DNA from: Epiperipatus broadwayi
Taxonomy: Eukaryota > Onychophora > Udeonychophora > Euonychophora > Peripatidae
Assembly (NCBI GenBank): GCA_028023455.1
Contig: JAQFVV010006200.1
Location: forward strand, 2,923,738-2,987,737
Direction of reading: 5' to 3'
DNA length: 64,000 bases
Shown here: piece by piece, positions 38,516 to 50,800 of the stretch
How positions within the stretch are numbered: position 1 is the first letter of the stretch
How the letters are laid out: every line of letters begins with the position of its first letter
Position numbers and translations under genes: made by a program
The notes under the pieces: model-generated
The model's database searches: none
Told to the model about the DNA's origin: nothing
The model's input: only the letters and a program-made list of their open reading frames with translations

Positions 38516-38848
38516 TCTTAGCTTTAAGTGTCGCAAAATATAGCAATATAGTTTGCTGTTATATTAAGACTATTACCATGATGCAAAAAAAATTTTATTT
38601 ATTTATAATTAGAAATAAATATTTCATAATATATAATTACATATTGTTTTTGTGATTAATCATTATGCTTTAATTATGTTCAATTTGTAATAATGAAAAT
38701 ACATTCTACATATCAGATATTTGCATTATAATTCATAACAGTAGCAAAATTACAGTTATGAAGTAGCAACAAAAATAATTTTAAACGTTGGGGTCACCAC
38801 AACATAAGGGTCGTGGCATTAGGAAGATTGAGAACAACTGTGGTATGC

Positions 38849-41136
38849 AGTTTTAATTCTCTCTCCTTTTAAAGTTGTTTGGCCAATTTTATAGGAAAAA
38901 CCATACTGAATAATGCGCTATCTTCAGATTTTTTTTTAGAACTAGTAGATCAATAATATTTAAATTTAACACTATTACAATGATGTGTGTGCCTGCCTTT
39001 GAAGGCGCTGATTGGTAGTTTCTTGTTCTCTCCACAAGAGTGCAACTGTCAATGAGACTTTGACAGTTCTATTTCTTTATTTTTATTTTGAAATATTATT
39101 TTAGAAGATTAATTAAGATTTTAGTAGAAAATATTTACTTTTTTAAGAAAGTTGACAAAGAAATCAATGTAAACAGTTGCAATTTATAATTGGATAACAG
39201 AAATACTGTTTTTGTTGACCGCTATAATTTTCTTCAATTAAAAAAAAAAAAACCTGTTTATTTTAATAATCTGAATTATTAGTTTATTTCAAGACATTTA
39301 TTTTTACTGCTGATTTGTAAATTGACCAATCAAAAGTTTAGAACTTTTAATTTAATCAGCCAATAGTGATTTTTACTGCTAATTGAACAAAAAAGTATTA
39401 TATATTAATATTACATAATGTTTTTTTCATTATCATTACTAATCACCATTAAATGAACAAAATGAATTTAAAATTCTAAAGAATTTTTAAATTCTGTACT
39501 AAATCTGATGTGACTTACTGCTCAAATGACAAATATTTACAGAGATGATATTCTTAAAAACTCTTATCATGATCCTTGTTATATAGGAATTTTCTTAAGT
39601 GTCAAAACTTGTATGAATGCTGTATTATAGGGAGTTTCTTCAACTCTCTAACCATGTTAGAGTGAAACAGTATTGTAGGAATATTATGTTATAGGGGGAT
39701 TTTCCCTAATTCCCCAACTGCATTAGAGTGAAACCATATTGCAGGAATGATATGTTATATGAGGGCTGCTTGCATGTGTATAGAGAAGTAAAGTAATGCT
39801 TATACATTATGTATGTTATTGCCAAGGTGTGAAAATCAGAACTACAATTTTATTGTGCTATGATAGCAATTAAATGTTATTAACATTTTTCATATGGGAA
39901 TTTGATTCTGATAGTTTACTAGTTCAATTTTTAAGCAAATTTTTTAAAACTATTTAAGCATTGGGAATAGTATTCCCTGCATATTCAAAGTCATTTATAA
40001 AACATATAAGGAAATAATTGTGTATGTAAAAATTACATTATTTTTAAAAATTGACTAATATAAAAAGACACAGATCATTAGTAATAGTATTTAAATATAA
40101 TATTTTTCATACCCATATATTTAACAAACTATCGCTCAGTTGGATCATATATTATTTATTGGTTATATATCTTAGATACTTTATTTTGAATGGACAACTT
40201 AATTAATATACATTCATTTATTTATCTATAAGCACTAGTTTTTAAAATTGAAGAATAGTTTAGAGACAAGTAAATTTAATTCAATTATTTTTTTATGTAT
40301 CAATTTGATTGAATTTGAATTAATCATTGACTAAATACAAATTCAATCTTCTAATTTAATGAACATATGGAAAATGATTAATTTCCCATTGTTTCCTTAA
40401 TTACAAGACAAATTATTCTCTATATACTGGAGACTTAGAAAAAGATAAATGAAACAAAAAATGAACTTTGTGAATATATGATAATATATAATAAATTTCC
40501 TAATGTTTTTTATAGAGCATATTTTTGATATTTAGTAATGCATTCTTTATTTCCATTCTATAACAATTTGCATAGGCTTTGAGTAATCAGAAACACTAGA
40601 TGATAATGCATATAATTCATAAGACAAGTACTATCTTTTATTATATTATTTAAATTAATAACCTGAAAGCTTTACTTTATTTTAGGTTATGAACCCATGC
40701 TAATTAATACATAAAGGGAATATGATTTTTTTTTTTTTTAGATGGTCACATCTTATAATAAATAAAAATAGAAAAATGTAAACATCCTCATTAACTGGCA
40801 TTTGTCTATCCTGGTCAAGAAATCTTTAATATTTCTTGATCAAACAAACATGCAACTTTTTTTATAATTTTTTTTTTCTACAACATTGTTGTTGCTTTTT
40901 GGTCAAATGGCTATCAGATTGAATTTAGAGCAAAGAGGTTATGGTTATGAATAGGATTTTTTTTGTTCTCATAATAAGATTCAGTACAAAAGTACTTAAG
41001 TATCTACATTCCAATATATATTTTTTTGTTGGTTTTTTTTAAGCATTGGGTCGAAAATCATGAAATAATATTGGGATAATTAATCAATAAATCTAAGATT
41101 CTAATTTACATAAAATATATGTTTATAAATAGTTTA
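38849..41136 (+). other. Miro last intron, unassigned, with a small tandem repeat
   Basis: Two tandem copies of a unit of about 65 bp at 39621-39750 share TTATAGGG, TTAGAGTGAAAC and AGGAAT blocks. Otherwise AT-rich; no exon or transposon is recognised. Confidence 0.45.
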
Positions 41137-41145
41137 TAAAAATAG

Positions 41146-42839
41146 GGTTGTTTTCTCATCCCTGGTGTTCACCTCGAGATGTCACTATTTCTAGGTCAAT
41201 TCCTAGAAATATACCGTTTCACCGGCCTTCACCCAACAAAAGAGGAATTTTTCGACATTATAAACGCAGAAAAGAGTCCTCACGTTATGTTGGACGGAGG
41301 AGGCGGTGGCGGCGACAGAAACCAACACAAAGAAACTTCTTTCTATGATAAAACACAGAAAGAGTTCCCGATGGCTGCCGGTTATGGTTTTTTTCTATGC
41401 TAAAAGCAAAGAGAAAGAAATGCCTTGATTGGCTGCCGTAGTAGTTGATTTTGTTCATCATTTTCTCGTAATAGTAGAATATTTATTTTTCTCTGTAGTT
41501 TTGTGTGAGAGTGTGTGTATTTGAAGCAGTCGTAGTTTTTTAAAATTTGATAAGACGTCTATTTTTTTTAATGTGTTATAACTTACTTTACTGTTGTAAG
41601 TTTAGTAATAATGTCCTGAAGATTCCATTACGAAGGGATAACCCCCAAAAATTGCTTTTAAGGGTGTGGAAGGGGGAAAAAATTGAAGGATCACGCGAAA
41701 AATACTGTTTTCGCGAGAATTTGTCCATGACCAGTTACTTTTTCTATATATTTATATACGTACAAACAAAAACAACCCAGTGTCTAATTATTAGTAATTA
41801 TTTGTCCAAAAAATAAAATTAGTCTGGTATTTTTTTTTTTTTTTTGTTACATTTATTATTTCAAAATAAAGATTAGTTTTTATATCTACACACTAACAAA
41901 AACAACCCAGTTCTTGATTAATTACTGTCTTTAAAAAAAAAAAAAAAGCAAATTCAACGGGATTTGATTTTTTCAATGGAGTATTTGAATTACGGTTTGT
42001 TTGTTTTTATATATACACAAGATTTACCAAAAAAAAAACCCACTTTCTGATTAATTACTGTCAAAAGAAACGCAAATTAGTCGGCTAACATTTTTAAATT
42101 TAGTATTTCAATAACGGTACCCTTTTTATATAAACAGAGTTAACAGAAACAACCCACTTTCTGATTCATTACGGCCCCCCCCCCCCCCCCCCAAAAAAAA
42201 GAAAACGGAAATTAGTTGGGTATTATTTTTCAATTGAGTCTTTCAATGACGATCCTTACTAATAGTAGTCTGGTATCAATTCTAAATAGTATATAAATGA
42301 CGTTACTTTTGATAGATTTAGAATTACCTCTTGCTTTTTTAATAAAATGATTGATTTACTCTTGACCAAAAATACCGTAACTTTAAAAAAAGACACACAT
42401 AAAGTCCAAAAAAAATGAGAAAAAGCCCTGTAACTTTAAAGACACATGCACAAACTCAAAAACAAGATAAGATTAATAAACATTTACTTATTAAGTCTTG
42501 CTTTTGAATAAAATTATTGATTTACTCTTGCAAAAAAAAAAGACCGTAACTTTAAAAAGACACGTAAAGTCAAAAAAAAAAAAATTAGAAAAACACCGTA
42601 ACTTTAAAGACACACACACAAACTCAAAAACAAGATAAGATTAATAAACATTTACAAAAATGAAAAAACTAACATCATATAATAGTATTAGTTAGTAGAA
42701 TATTTTATTACAAATCTAAGAAATCAGATCTTTTTATATCAAATTGATCATTTAGGTCCGGCCCGGAATCGTTATATGTATATGTTTTTGATTAGCATCA
42801 ACGCCATTCTGTGGCGAACACCAGGGATGAGAAAACAAC
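41146..42839. mobile_element. Non-autonomous DNA element with 24-bp perfect TIRs (Mutator-like?)
   Basis: GTTGTTTTCTCATCCCTGGT plus GTTC at 41147-41170 is exactly complementary to 42816-42839. The direct flanks are TAAAAATAG on both sides (41137-41145 and 42840-42848), a 9-bp target duplication typical of Mutator-like elements. One extra G (41146) precedes the left repeat. No transposase frame is found. The interior is built from two sets of tandem repeats and an 18-C run. The glycine-rich open frame at 41179-41403 begins inside the left end and looks accidental. An 8-bp reading of the duplication would instead suggest another superfamily. Confidence 0.8.
41767..42656. repeat. Internal tandem arrays of the 24-bp-TIR element
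   Basis: Set 1: four copies of AACAACCCA(G/C)-TTCTGATTAATTACTG at about 41767, 41895, 42036 and 42141, spaced 105-140 bp, the last followed by the C18 run (42175-42192). Set 2: a direct duplication of about 167 bp (42330-42488 and 42497-42656) sharing CCGTAACTTTAAA and AACAAGATAAGATTAATAAA. Confidence 0.75.
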
Positions 42840-42848
42840 TAAAAATAG

Positions 42849-44639
42849 AACAGAAAATAAAAGATAAAAATGAAACGTTTTAGCATGTTACAATAAATAC
42901 TTTTTTGGGAAATTCATTTATAGTGTTAAAATGTTTTTTATTTGATAAAGAAATGTAAACATAAAACTTGTTCATTTAAATTGTGTTTTTTTTTTTTTTA
43001 AAATAAAAAAATTAACCTTATGATCTTCATTTAGACTTAGTGTTCTCAGAATAATGTTTTTATTCTAAGAAAGTTGTCTATTTGCACAATTGTATATTGT
43101 TTAGAATGATTATGTTCTTCAAATATTTCTATGGTAAAATAACTGTTAGTGAAGAAATTGCATTGGCATTTTTACATCAGTAAAGTCTACTTAATCATGT
43201 CAAATCCAAACAATCTGGTGCCAAATGTCGGTGGGTGACTACAATAGAGAAAAGAAAGAAAAACTCTAAGGGGAGTTTAAAGTAATTTTGTTTTGTCCAC
43301 ATTGTGATTGCCAAATTACTCTGTTTTTTTTTTTTGTTTTTGTGAATTAAAAAGAAAATATCTATTAGCGACAGTAAACAAAATAAATAATTTTAACATT
43401 TTTTAAATGTGTTTCATAGCAAGCCAATTCATTTTTATTTGTTTATTATAATTTGTATTGATTAACAAAAAAATAAAACAGTACCATTTTCTTAGATAGT
43501 GGCCCTCAATATTATTACCGTAGTAAAAGTTGACAACACTTACAATTGACCATATTTTTCCTCTCATTTTTTAAAAACCAAATAAGAATAATAAAAATTC
43601 CAAATAAATCTATCTATTACAATTAATAAGCGGTTATTTGAAATTATACATTGAATTTATAAATTACATAGTATTACAATGACTCACTTTTTCAAATTAA
43701 AAAGCACCTTAAATTTATCGATTAGTTAAGCCACTATTATTTCATGATGTCAAAACAGTAACATAAAATGGAATGTAGATGCCTGAGTAGGTCAGTATCT
43801 AATGTTCTATCTATAAAATCTATGCTCAGTTATTTTTAACTATTGGCCATTATGAAAGAAGCCATTAAATATTGGAAGAAAATGAAAAGTTAGCAAAATT
43901 AACTACAAAAAAAAAAAAATTTCAGTAGATGATTTTCAAAGAGAAGCTGGGTGAATATAATTATATGAAAAATTCAAAGATAAGATTTGTTTTTAAGAAA
44001 TAATATTTTTAAGTTAAATCTACAAAATTAAGATAGCAATTACTTTTTGGAATAGTATTTAAATATTTTACATGCAGATGAGGATTTGGAATTAAAATGC
44101 TAGAAACACAAAAATATTTAAATAAACACTTTTATTCATATAAATGCAATAAAAAGTAAATAATGAATTTTCGACAGCTTTCAAAAATAATAAATGCATG
44201 GTGCGCTAATATTTTGAAATCACAAAGAATTATTATTTAACATTTTTAACTTAATATTCTTTGTCATTTTGCTATTATGTCTGAAAAAAATATCTCATTT
44301 CTTTTTATGTAAAATAGACTAACAATATTTCTAATATCTCGTGCTTTTATTTATGAAAGCAGAAGAAAATTTATATTTAACTTTTTAGAGCATTTGTGTA
44401 AATAAATGTTTTTTAGTTATACATTTGTAAAAGTGCATGAATATAAATAAAGAAATCATTTGATCCGATTTCCAATAAATCATTTAGTTTTAAATTACAG
44501 AGTGCCATTAGATATCGTTAGCTTCAGTGTCGTATATAAAATTAAAATTTTTGCTAAAACTGTTTGCAAACTTTTAAAAAAATGTATTGCCATTGGGAAT
44601 ACATACGCTTGCAAAATTTCAACTAGATTAGAAAGTAGG
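42849..44639 (+). other. Miro last intron, unassigned
   Basis: AT-rich sequence with poly-T and poly-A runs. No coding or repeat structure is recognised. Confidence 0.45.
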
Positions 44640-45440
44640 AAGTGATGAAAATTGATTTACAGTATCTTATCAGACAGACAGAGTAAAAAACGGAGTACGT
44701 TAAATAAAAATGTATAAAATCAAAGATGAAGTGATAATATGTATGAAAATTGTGAATAATGAGAATGATTATTAAAACAGAAAAATATAAAAGTTAGTTT
44801 GATTTTTGATTATCTTATGAGCATTATTAGAATTAAAACTCTTGATATTAGTATGTAAGCCATCTAGATAATTTGGTGACATAATCTTTTTGACTAATAT
44901 AGTTGAGAGGTGGTTTAAAAGAAATGGTGAAAACTTGTGAATGCAATTAAATATTTTTTTAGTGAGAAATGAAATGATGGCATAGATAAATGATTTTAAA
45001 TGTTTAGAAAGATGAATAAATGAAGATGAAGAAAATAGGATTAAGCATTTTTTGTATCAAACTTGTGATTCAAAAAGAAGTGTAGCCTTTCGAAAAATAA
45101 TTTTTATAGTTAAGATAAGATTTTGCTAAAAATTTAACCTTGATCTATTAATAAAAACATGTTTTTAAGAATATGAAAAAAAAAAATTAAATTGGAAAAA
45201 ATATTAATTTATTGAGAAAGTGAATCATCGGAGATTTTTAATAGAGGTAAAAAAAAAGTTAATTGATTTCAGAAGCCAGACAAAAGGTAGGTTATTAGTG
45301 ATTATAATGAGAGAGAAAATATTATGGTGATGTAAAAGAAGTTAGTTGATGTTAAGAAAAAGGCAATAGAATTTAATAGAGACCTACATTTGGATAGAAC
45401 ACATGATGATATTATTTTTTAGGTTTCATTTATATTACTT
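44640..45440 (+). pseudogene. Possible LINE 3'-end remnant
   Basis: A-rich on the + strand, like the LINEs at 15613 and 25080. The best block is EENRIKHFLYQTCDSKRSVA near 45010-45085, similar in pattern to the His/Cys segment near LINE 3' ends (compare IEHLFLKCRM at 26215). Many stops. The call rests mainly on texture and one motif. Confidence 0.35.
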
Positions 45441-46579
45441 ATGTAATCAATTGATAATTGTATAGAATTATAAAAGTGTTATATTTGTTTCTAGATGCTC
45501 ACTATTATATAACTAATACATATTTGCTACATATAATACATTGAGAAAAATTGTTTTTACTTAATTTTCTCAAGATTTGTGATAGATTAAAGGTAGACTT
45601 TCTTTATTCTCACTTCCCAAACTAAATTGATAAAGAACTGTTAATTGCCTTTGAGTATTGTGGAAGATAAAAATGTATAAATCTTACATTTACTTCAAGA
45701 ATCTTTATTCTGATTGCATTGTTATTATGGGTGAGAAATATTTAGATTTGTAGAACTGAGCCTTTGCATTGATAAAGAAATAATTTTTATAGTTGAAATT
45801 TGGAAAAATATATGAATTAAAATTATGCTGATTTACTTACTTATATTGTTAATATTAATGTGAAAATATCCTTATTGATAAGTAAATTATAATCATCATG
45901 TTAAACAACATTATCATAGACATTGAACGTGATTTTTTTTTTTTTAGTTGTTTGATGTTTTGAGTCTCTCATAGTCACCAATTTATGATTTTCACCACAT
46001 CACAGATAATATGTAGAAGTTAACCAGTATCTTTTTATTAGCTAAGTCATTACCATACTTGGAAAAGATCATTATTATCATTAATAGAAAAATAATGCTT
46101 TAATTTCAAATTCTTCACTATCATCACGCTGTCATTCACTTTAATCTAGCACTCCTATTGCGTTCACACACTAATAATTTGATGATGATTCAAACCTCAC
46201 TACTGCTGCCTGGATCTAAAATATCTTTTACTTTTAATGTAATGATTTTTTGTATGTAATTTTTTTTTTTAATAAAGAGAAAAAAAAAGTTCTATTTGCT
46301 AATTGATTTATTGAAAGTTTGTTTTACTTATATCTAAATTCGATATAATGAGAGATAGATATATACCAAAGCAGAATATTGTGTGATTTTTTTCTAGTTT
46401 TCATTTGCAATGTAATAATACATGATTTATATGAAATTTCTGAGCTAACTTACCCAAAGAAATGTGTTAGCAAACATTTTTTGCCGTTACCATTCTCTTA
46501 TCTATTTTATCCAATTTAAATAGCATTCAGTAATTATCTATTCAAGTACATTTGATAAATTAATATAATATACTCTTCC
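45441..46579 (+). other. Miro last intron, unassigned
   Basis: AT-rich with mononucleotide runs; nothing recognised. Confidence 0.4.
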
Positions 46580-47800
46580 CTGCACATCTTCCAGTTTTGA
46601 CTGTCTAGCAGTCTTTTTCAGATCTGCATTTAATAAATGAATTATATATATGCATATACATGTTTTATCCATATATAAAAAAAATTTGTTTTCCTTATCA
46701 TTATATTAATTATAAGTCTATACATGTATATGCTTATACATATTTTTGTACTTCACAGAACATTCATGTCTGAATGAGAATTTATATTCATAAACATTAC
46801 ATATTTGATCGACAGTAAAAATCATTTACTTACTATTGAAATTATTAGTATATATTTTTATCTATGTAAAAAATTATATAATTTTTCTTGATTAATTTTT
46901 AAATACAGATGTATTATATGTATCTGTGTATACATATTTATAATTGTAATATAATAAAAATTAAGTTTTATATGTTAATTGAATAAAAATTATTAATTGC
47001 AAACCAAATAATATTCACATATGAATGAGTATGAGTATTAATGAATGGTAGGAATTGAAGTTTAATATTAAAATTTATATTAATATATTCATGCATGCAA
47101 TATAAAAAATTTTAATTTTTTTGTTTATATTTCTTACATTTATTTTATTACACATGAGAGTGATGGAAAAAAATTGAATATTTTATAAAATATTTAATAA
47201 TTTCTCTTTATTGGTTACTTTTGCCAAAAAGATTTTAGTAATTAACCATTTTTATTGTCACTCATCAATATCTGCAGCATGCTTATTTGTATCTCCATAA
47301 ATATTACTTATTCCTTAAAAATTCAAACTATATATTCTTAATCCATTCATAAATTTTATGATTTCACTTTATTATAACTTAATTATTTATAATAATCACA
47401 ATATGTTATTCATTCCCAACTTTCTAATTTTATCTCAACTCACATATTTTCATAATCTTTTATTCCCACATCATTTTCAGTTCTCTTATTTTCTTCTTTG
47501 CCAGTATAAATTTTCAAAAAAAAAATATTCTTTTGTGGTTTCATTACAATTATCATTTCAAGTTTTTTATTATTAAATGTTTCTTAATTCAGATTACTTT
47601 TCAAATCTTTTATTCCTTGCATATTTATTTACATAATTTTATCAATTTCCTTGTTTCTCGATACCTTCTATATCTTAATTTTTTCTTTTATAACATATTT
47701 ATTTTGGGTTGTTATATCATCACTTATTTCACTTTCTTGTTTTCTGAATGAAACTTTGTTTTACATTCCTTTCCCCTATAATACAGTAAAGGATTAAGTA
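46580..47800 (-). mobile_element. Possible Penelope-like terminal fragment, minus strand
   Basis: 46591-46621 read on the minus strand gives CTGAAAAAGACTG, a short loop and CAGTCAAAACTGG. This is the same hairpin layout as in the Penelope-like copies at 56984-57015 and 59403-59434. The T-rich tract to about 47760 has the same texture as 57100-57350. No coding motif is kept, so the assignment depends on the hairpin. Confidence 0.35.
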
Positions 47801-50800
47801 TCCTTTATTTATTTATTTTTATTATTTATATCATTTCTCTTTCTATAATGCTGTGTTCTAAAATTCTATTCTCTTCTTTTTATAAGTTTCCAAAACAAAC
47901 TTCATCTCTCATTTTGATGAATATATATTATCTATATTAAAAAACATAGTAATAACTAACTATGCCTACTTTTTTTTTTTTAACATCTTTCAAATTAATT
48001 TTTATATTTTAACTTTAGTAGTTCTAATGGATCTTGCATACTATTCATACATACCTAGTAACAAAAATATTTTGATTGCCAACATTTTATTATCTTATGT
48101 TTAATATGATTAAATCTTTCCATGGACAAACACAAATTATTAGAAACTTATCTTTGTTCTAATTAGAAATAATATTCATTAATTAGTTTGAATCCCGTTT
48201 CGATATAGATATATGACTTTTTTTATTTTTTTTTACAGCATTTTTTCATTTAAATCTTCTTGTTTAATTATATATTTTATCCTTTCATAAGACTTTTATT
48301 ATTTCCTTAATTTAGTTACATTTCACATCAAAGAATTTTATTTCTGTTTGTTCCTTCAACATTTTTCTCGACTTATGCTTTGATTTATTTGTCTCATTAT
48401 CCTACATTTTTTGTAATTACATTTAACATAAGCCTGTTGTCAAATATTTATTAACACCCTTCACCCAACAATCCCTAATTATCTTTATATTATTCAGTTT
48501 GGTAAGTTATTGTTTCCTTTTTTTAATCACATGAACATTTTTTTTCCAAACTAAAAAATATCTTTCTTATTAACATTTATTATACATTAGTGACTTTGTC
48601 ATACATATTGATTGCCAAACATTATTTTTACCTTAATTTAGTTTTGTTCCCATTTAGATGATTTTACATACATAAGAAATTCATTATTCAAACAAAATTG
48701 AATTCTACTAAATTATTAAACTAATTAAAGTATTCAAAAAATTATTTGTCGCAAATATGATATTTAAAAAGTAATATTGCATATTAAAAAGTCACTTACT
48801 TTTTCTAACATGTGCACTTAATTAAGGTATATATATTTTTACTGTAATTTAAAATTAAACCTTTTAATCTACTTTAGATGATAGTTATATCTCTACTTTA
48901 TAATTTATGTTGAAGTGCAGAAGTTCAATTGATTAAATGGCAGCAGAACAGATTTTCATAGCTCGAATAACATAAAATTAGTCAAATATGGTATCTTTAT
49001 AGATACACTATTTTTTATGTCTTTGTGGAAATCTCTTTCAGTTGCCATCAAGACTTCTTTGATGATTTTGCTTACATACAAGTGCTTTTAGACTGAATAG
49101 AAAAAAACTTCTCCATTATGGCTAAATATATTCAATAAAAAATTTAAATTATTAAAACTTTTTTTTTTTTTTGGTAATGAAAATTAAACTACACTGTAGA
49201 TGTGCATGTACAAGAATAGATGGTTAATATTTTTTCAAAAAGCAAAAAAAAAAAATATTTTGTATTTCAAAAAAAAATCACATGAATGATTGTTTCTTAA
49301 TATGTAAGTTCACTAAATTATATGCTGTAAGTCTGAATAGTCGGATGTTAGAATATATTGTGTTAAAGGATAGTGAAAATAATGTTTGTCATTTAATTGT
49401 ATCTATTGCCCAAATATCTCGCCTATTTTCAAGAAAGGAATTTATATATACTATATATGTGGTAAATATTTTGAAGATAAGGATTATATATGTATTTGCA
49501 TAATTACAAATTTTATTTTAATAAAATTTAAATATCTAAAGCTAAAATAAATACTGGTGTTTTAATTTTATATTGTAAGAAAGTATTCTATGATTTACTT
49601 AATAATAGAAAAAAGTGAAGTTTTAATCATAATTTCATATTTTTTACAGAAAAAAAAAAAAGCAAATTTTTGATATAATTCTTGGTTGAAGTGTTTTATT
49701 TAAATCTTATGTGATCAATAAGAAATCAAAAAAAAAGTAATTGAAAGTTGTGTATTATATAGTTTCTAATGATGTAGAATTTTGTTTCTTTCTGAACAAT
49801 CATAATTTTCTCTTTTAGTGCTCAAATTGAATCCTCAGTGTCAAGTCATGAGTGAGTTGCCACGATATGTTCAAATATTTTTGCTCTTAGCTTTTTGAAC
49901 CTCGGATTGCCATGCCACGAGTGTATCGTAGTGCTTTAGATTTTTGGGTCATTTCAACACCTAACTTAACAGAGTATTGTTAGATAGAAGTACTATATCT
50001 ACAAAATTATAGTTTTCTATTAAGTGCATGAGTTTTTAGTCTGGCACAAGTAAGTCAGTATACAAAGTTTATATATAGAATAGAATATTAAATTAAAATT
50101 TTTACTAACTAATTATCACAATGAATTACCATTTTGCTTTTGATTTGTAAACATTGTGACTTATTAGAATTCAAAACTAATACTAAATCATTATTCCTAT
50201 GCTAGATCATAAATAGGTCATATATTGCTAATAATTAATTTAAAGCATCAAGACTGGAAGTGTATCATCTAAATATTAGAAATTTATGAAAAATTCTCTG
50301 TATTTTTATGATTAATTTTTAACTGTAATGTACCAATTAAAAACATATATTACAACCTGAAATTACCCATCTAACAATGATATTTGATTGAAATACTTTA
50401 AGCCAAAGGTGAATTCACTTTTACTTTATTATCCACATTTATAGATCCGACCATAATATATATATATACATGTGAAAATTAGAAGTATAACATCTTTCTA
50501 AATATTTTATCAATCAAATAAGACTTTCATAAAGAAATATAGATTTTAAATCATTTTTATAGATTTATTTATTTTTAATTTCGGTTGCAGATTTAAGAAG
50601 TTAATTGTACAAAAATTTACAATTAGAACAGTAAAAAAAAAAGATGGAGAAATTCAAATTGTTAAATCAAAGAAATCATATATATGCTGGGCCTTACATG
50701 AAATTGTTTTTTGTGTTATAATTATGCATTTGAAGAAGCTGATTTATAGTTTGTTTGTTTTTTAAATATACATATACACCTATTTTTTATATATATGAAT

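Larger units (their letters stand above)
36207..38840 (+). mobile_element. hAT-type DNA transposon (ZBED/Charlie-like), decayed
   Basis: The ends are imperfect inverted repeats: CAGCGGTTACAGG at the left and, read inwards from the right end, CAGTTGTTCTCAATC. The flanking 8 bp are TGGTATAC (36199-36206) and TGGTATGC (38841-38848), seven of eight identical, as expected for a hAT target duplication. The subterminal regions carry GGGTCG motifs on both sides. A broken transposase of the BED-finger/hAT kind fills the interior on the + strand. The ends resemble those of vertebrate Charlie elements (CAGTGGTTCTCAACC as known from memory). Confidence 0.85.

Noticed and set aside
39590-39760. Short regularly spaced repeats that might suggest a CRISPR-like array
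   Set aside because: Only two imperfect units in a eukaryotic intron; an ordinary tandem duplication.
41179-41403. Open frame with a run of glycines
   Set aside because: It begins next to the left TIR of the non-autonomous element and overlaps an arginine-rich frame. The glycines come from a GGAGGCGGTGGCGGC repeat, with no domain visible.
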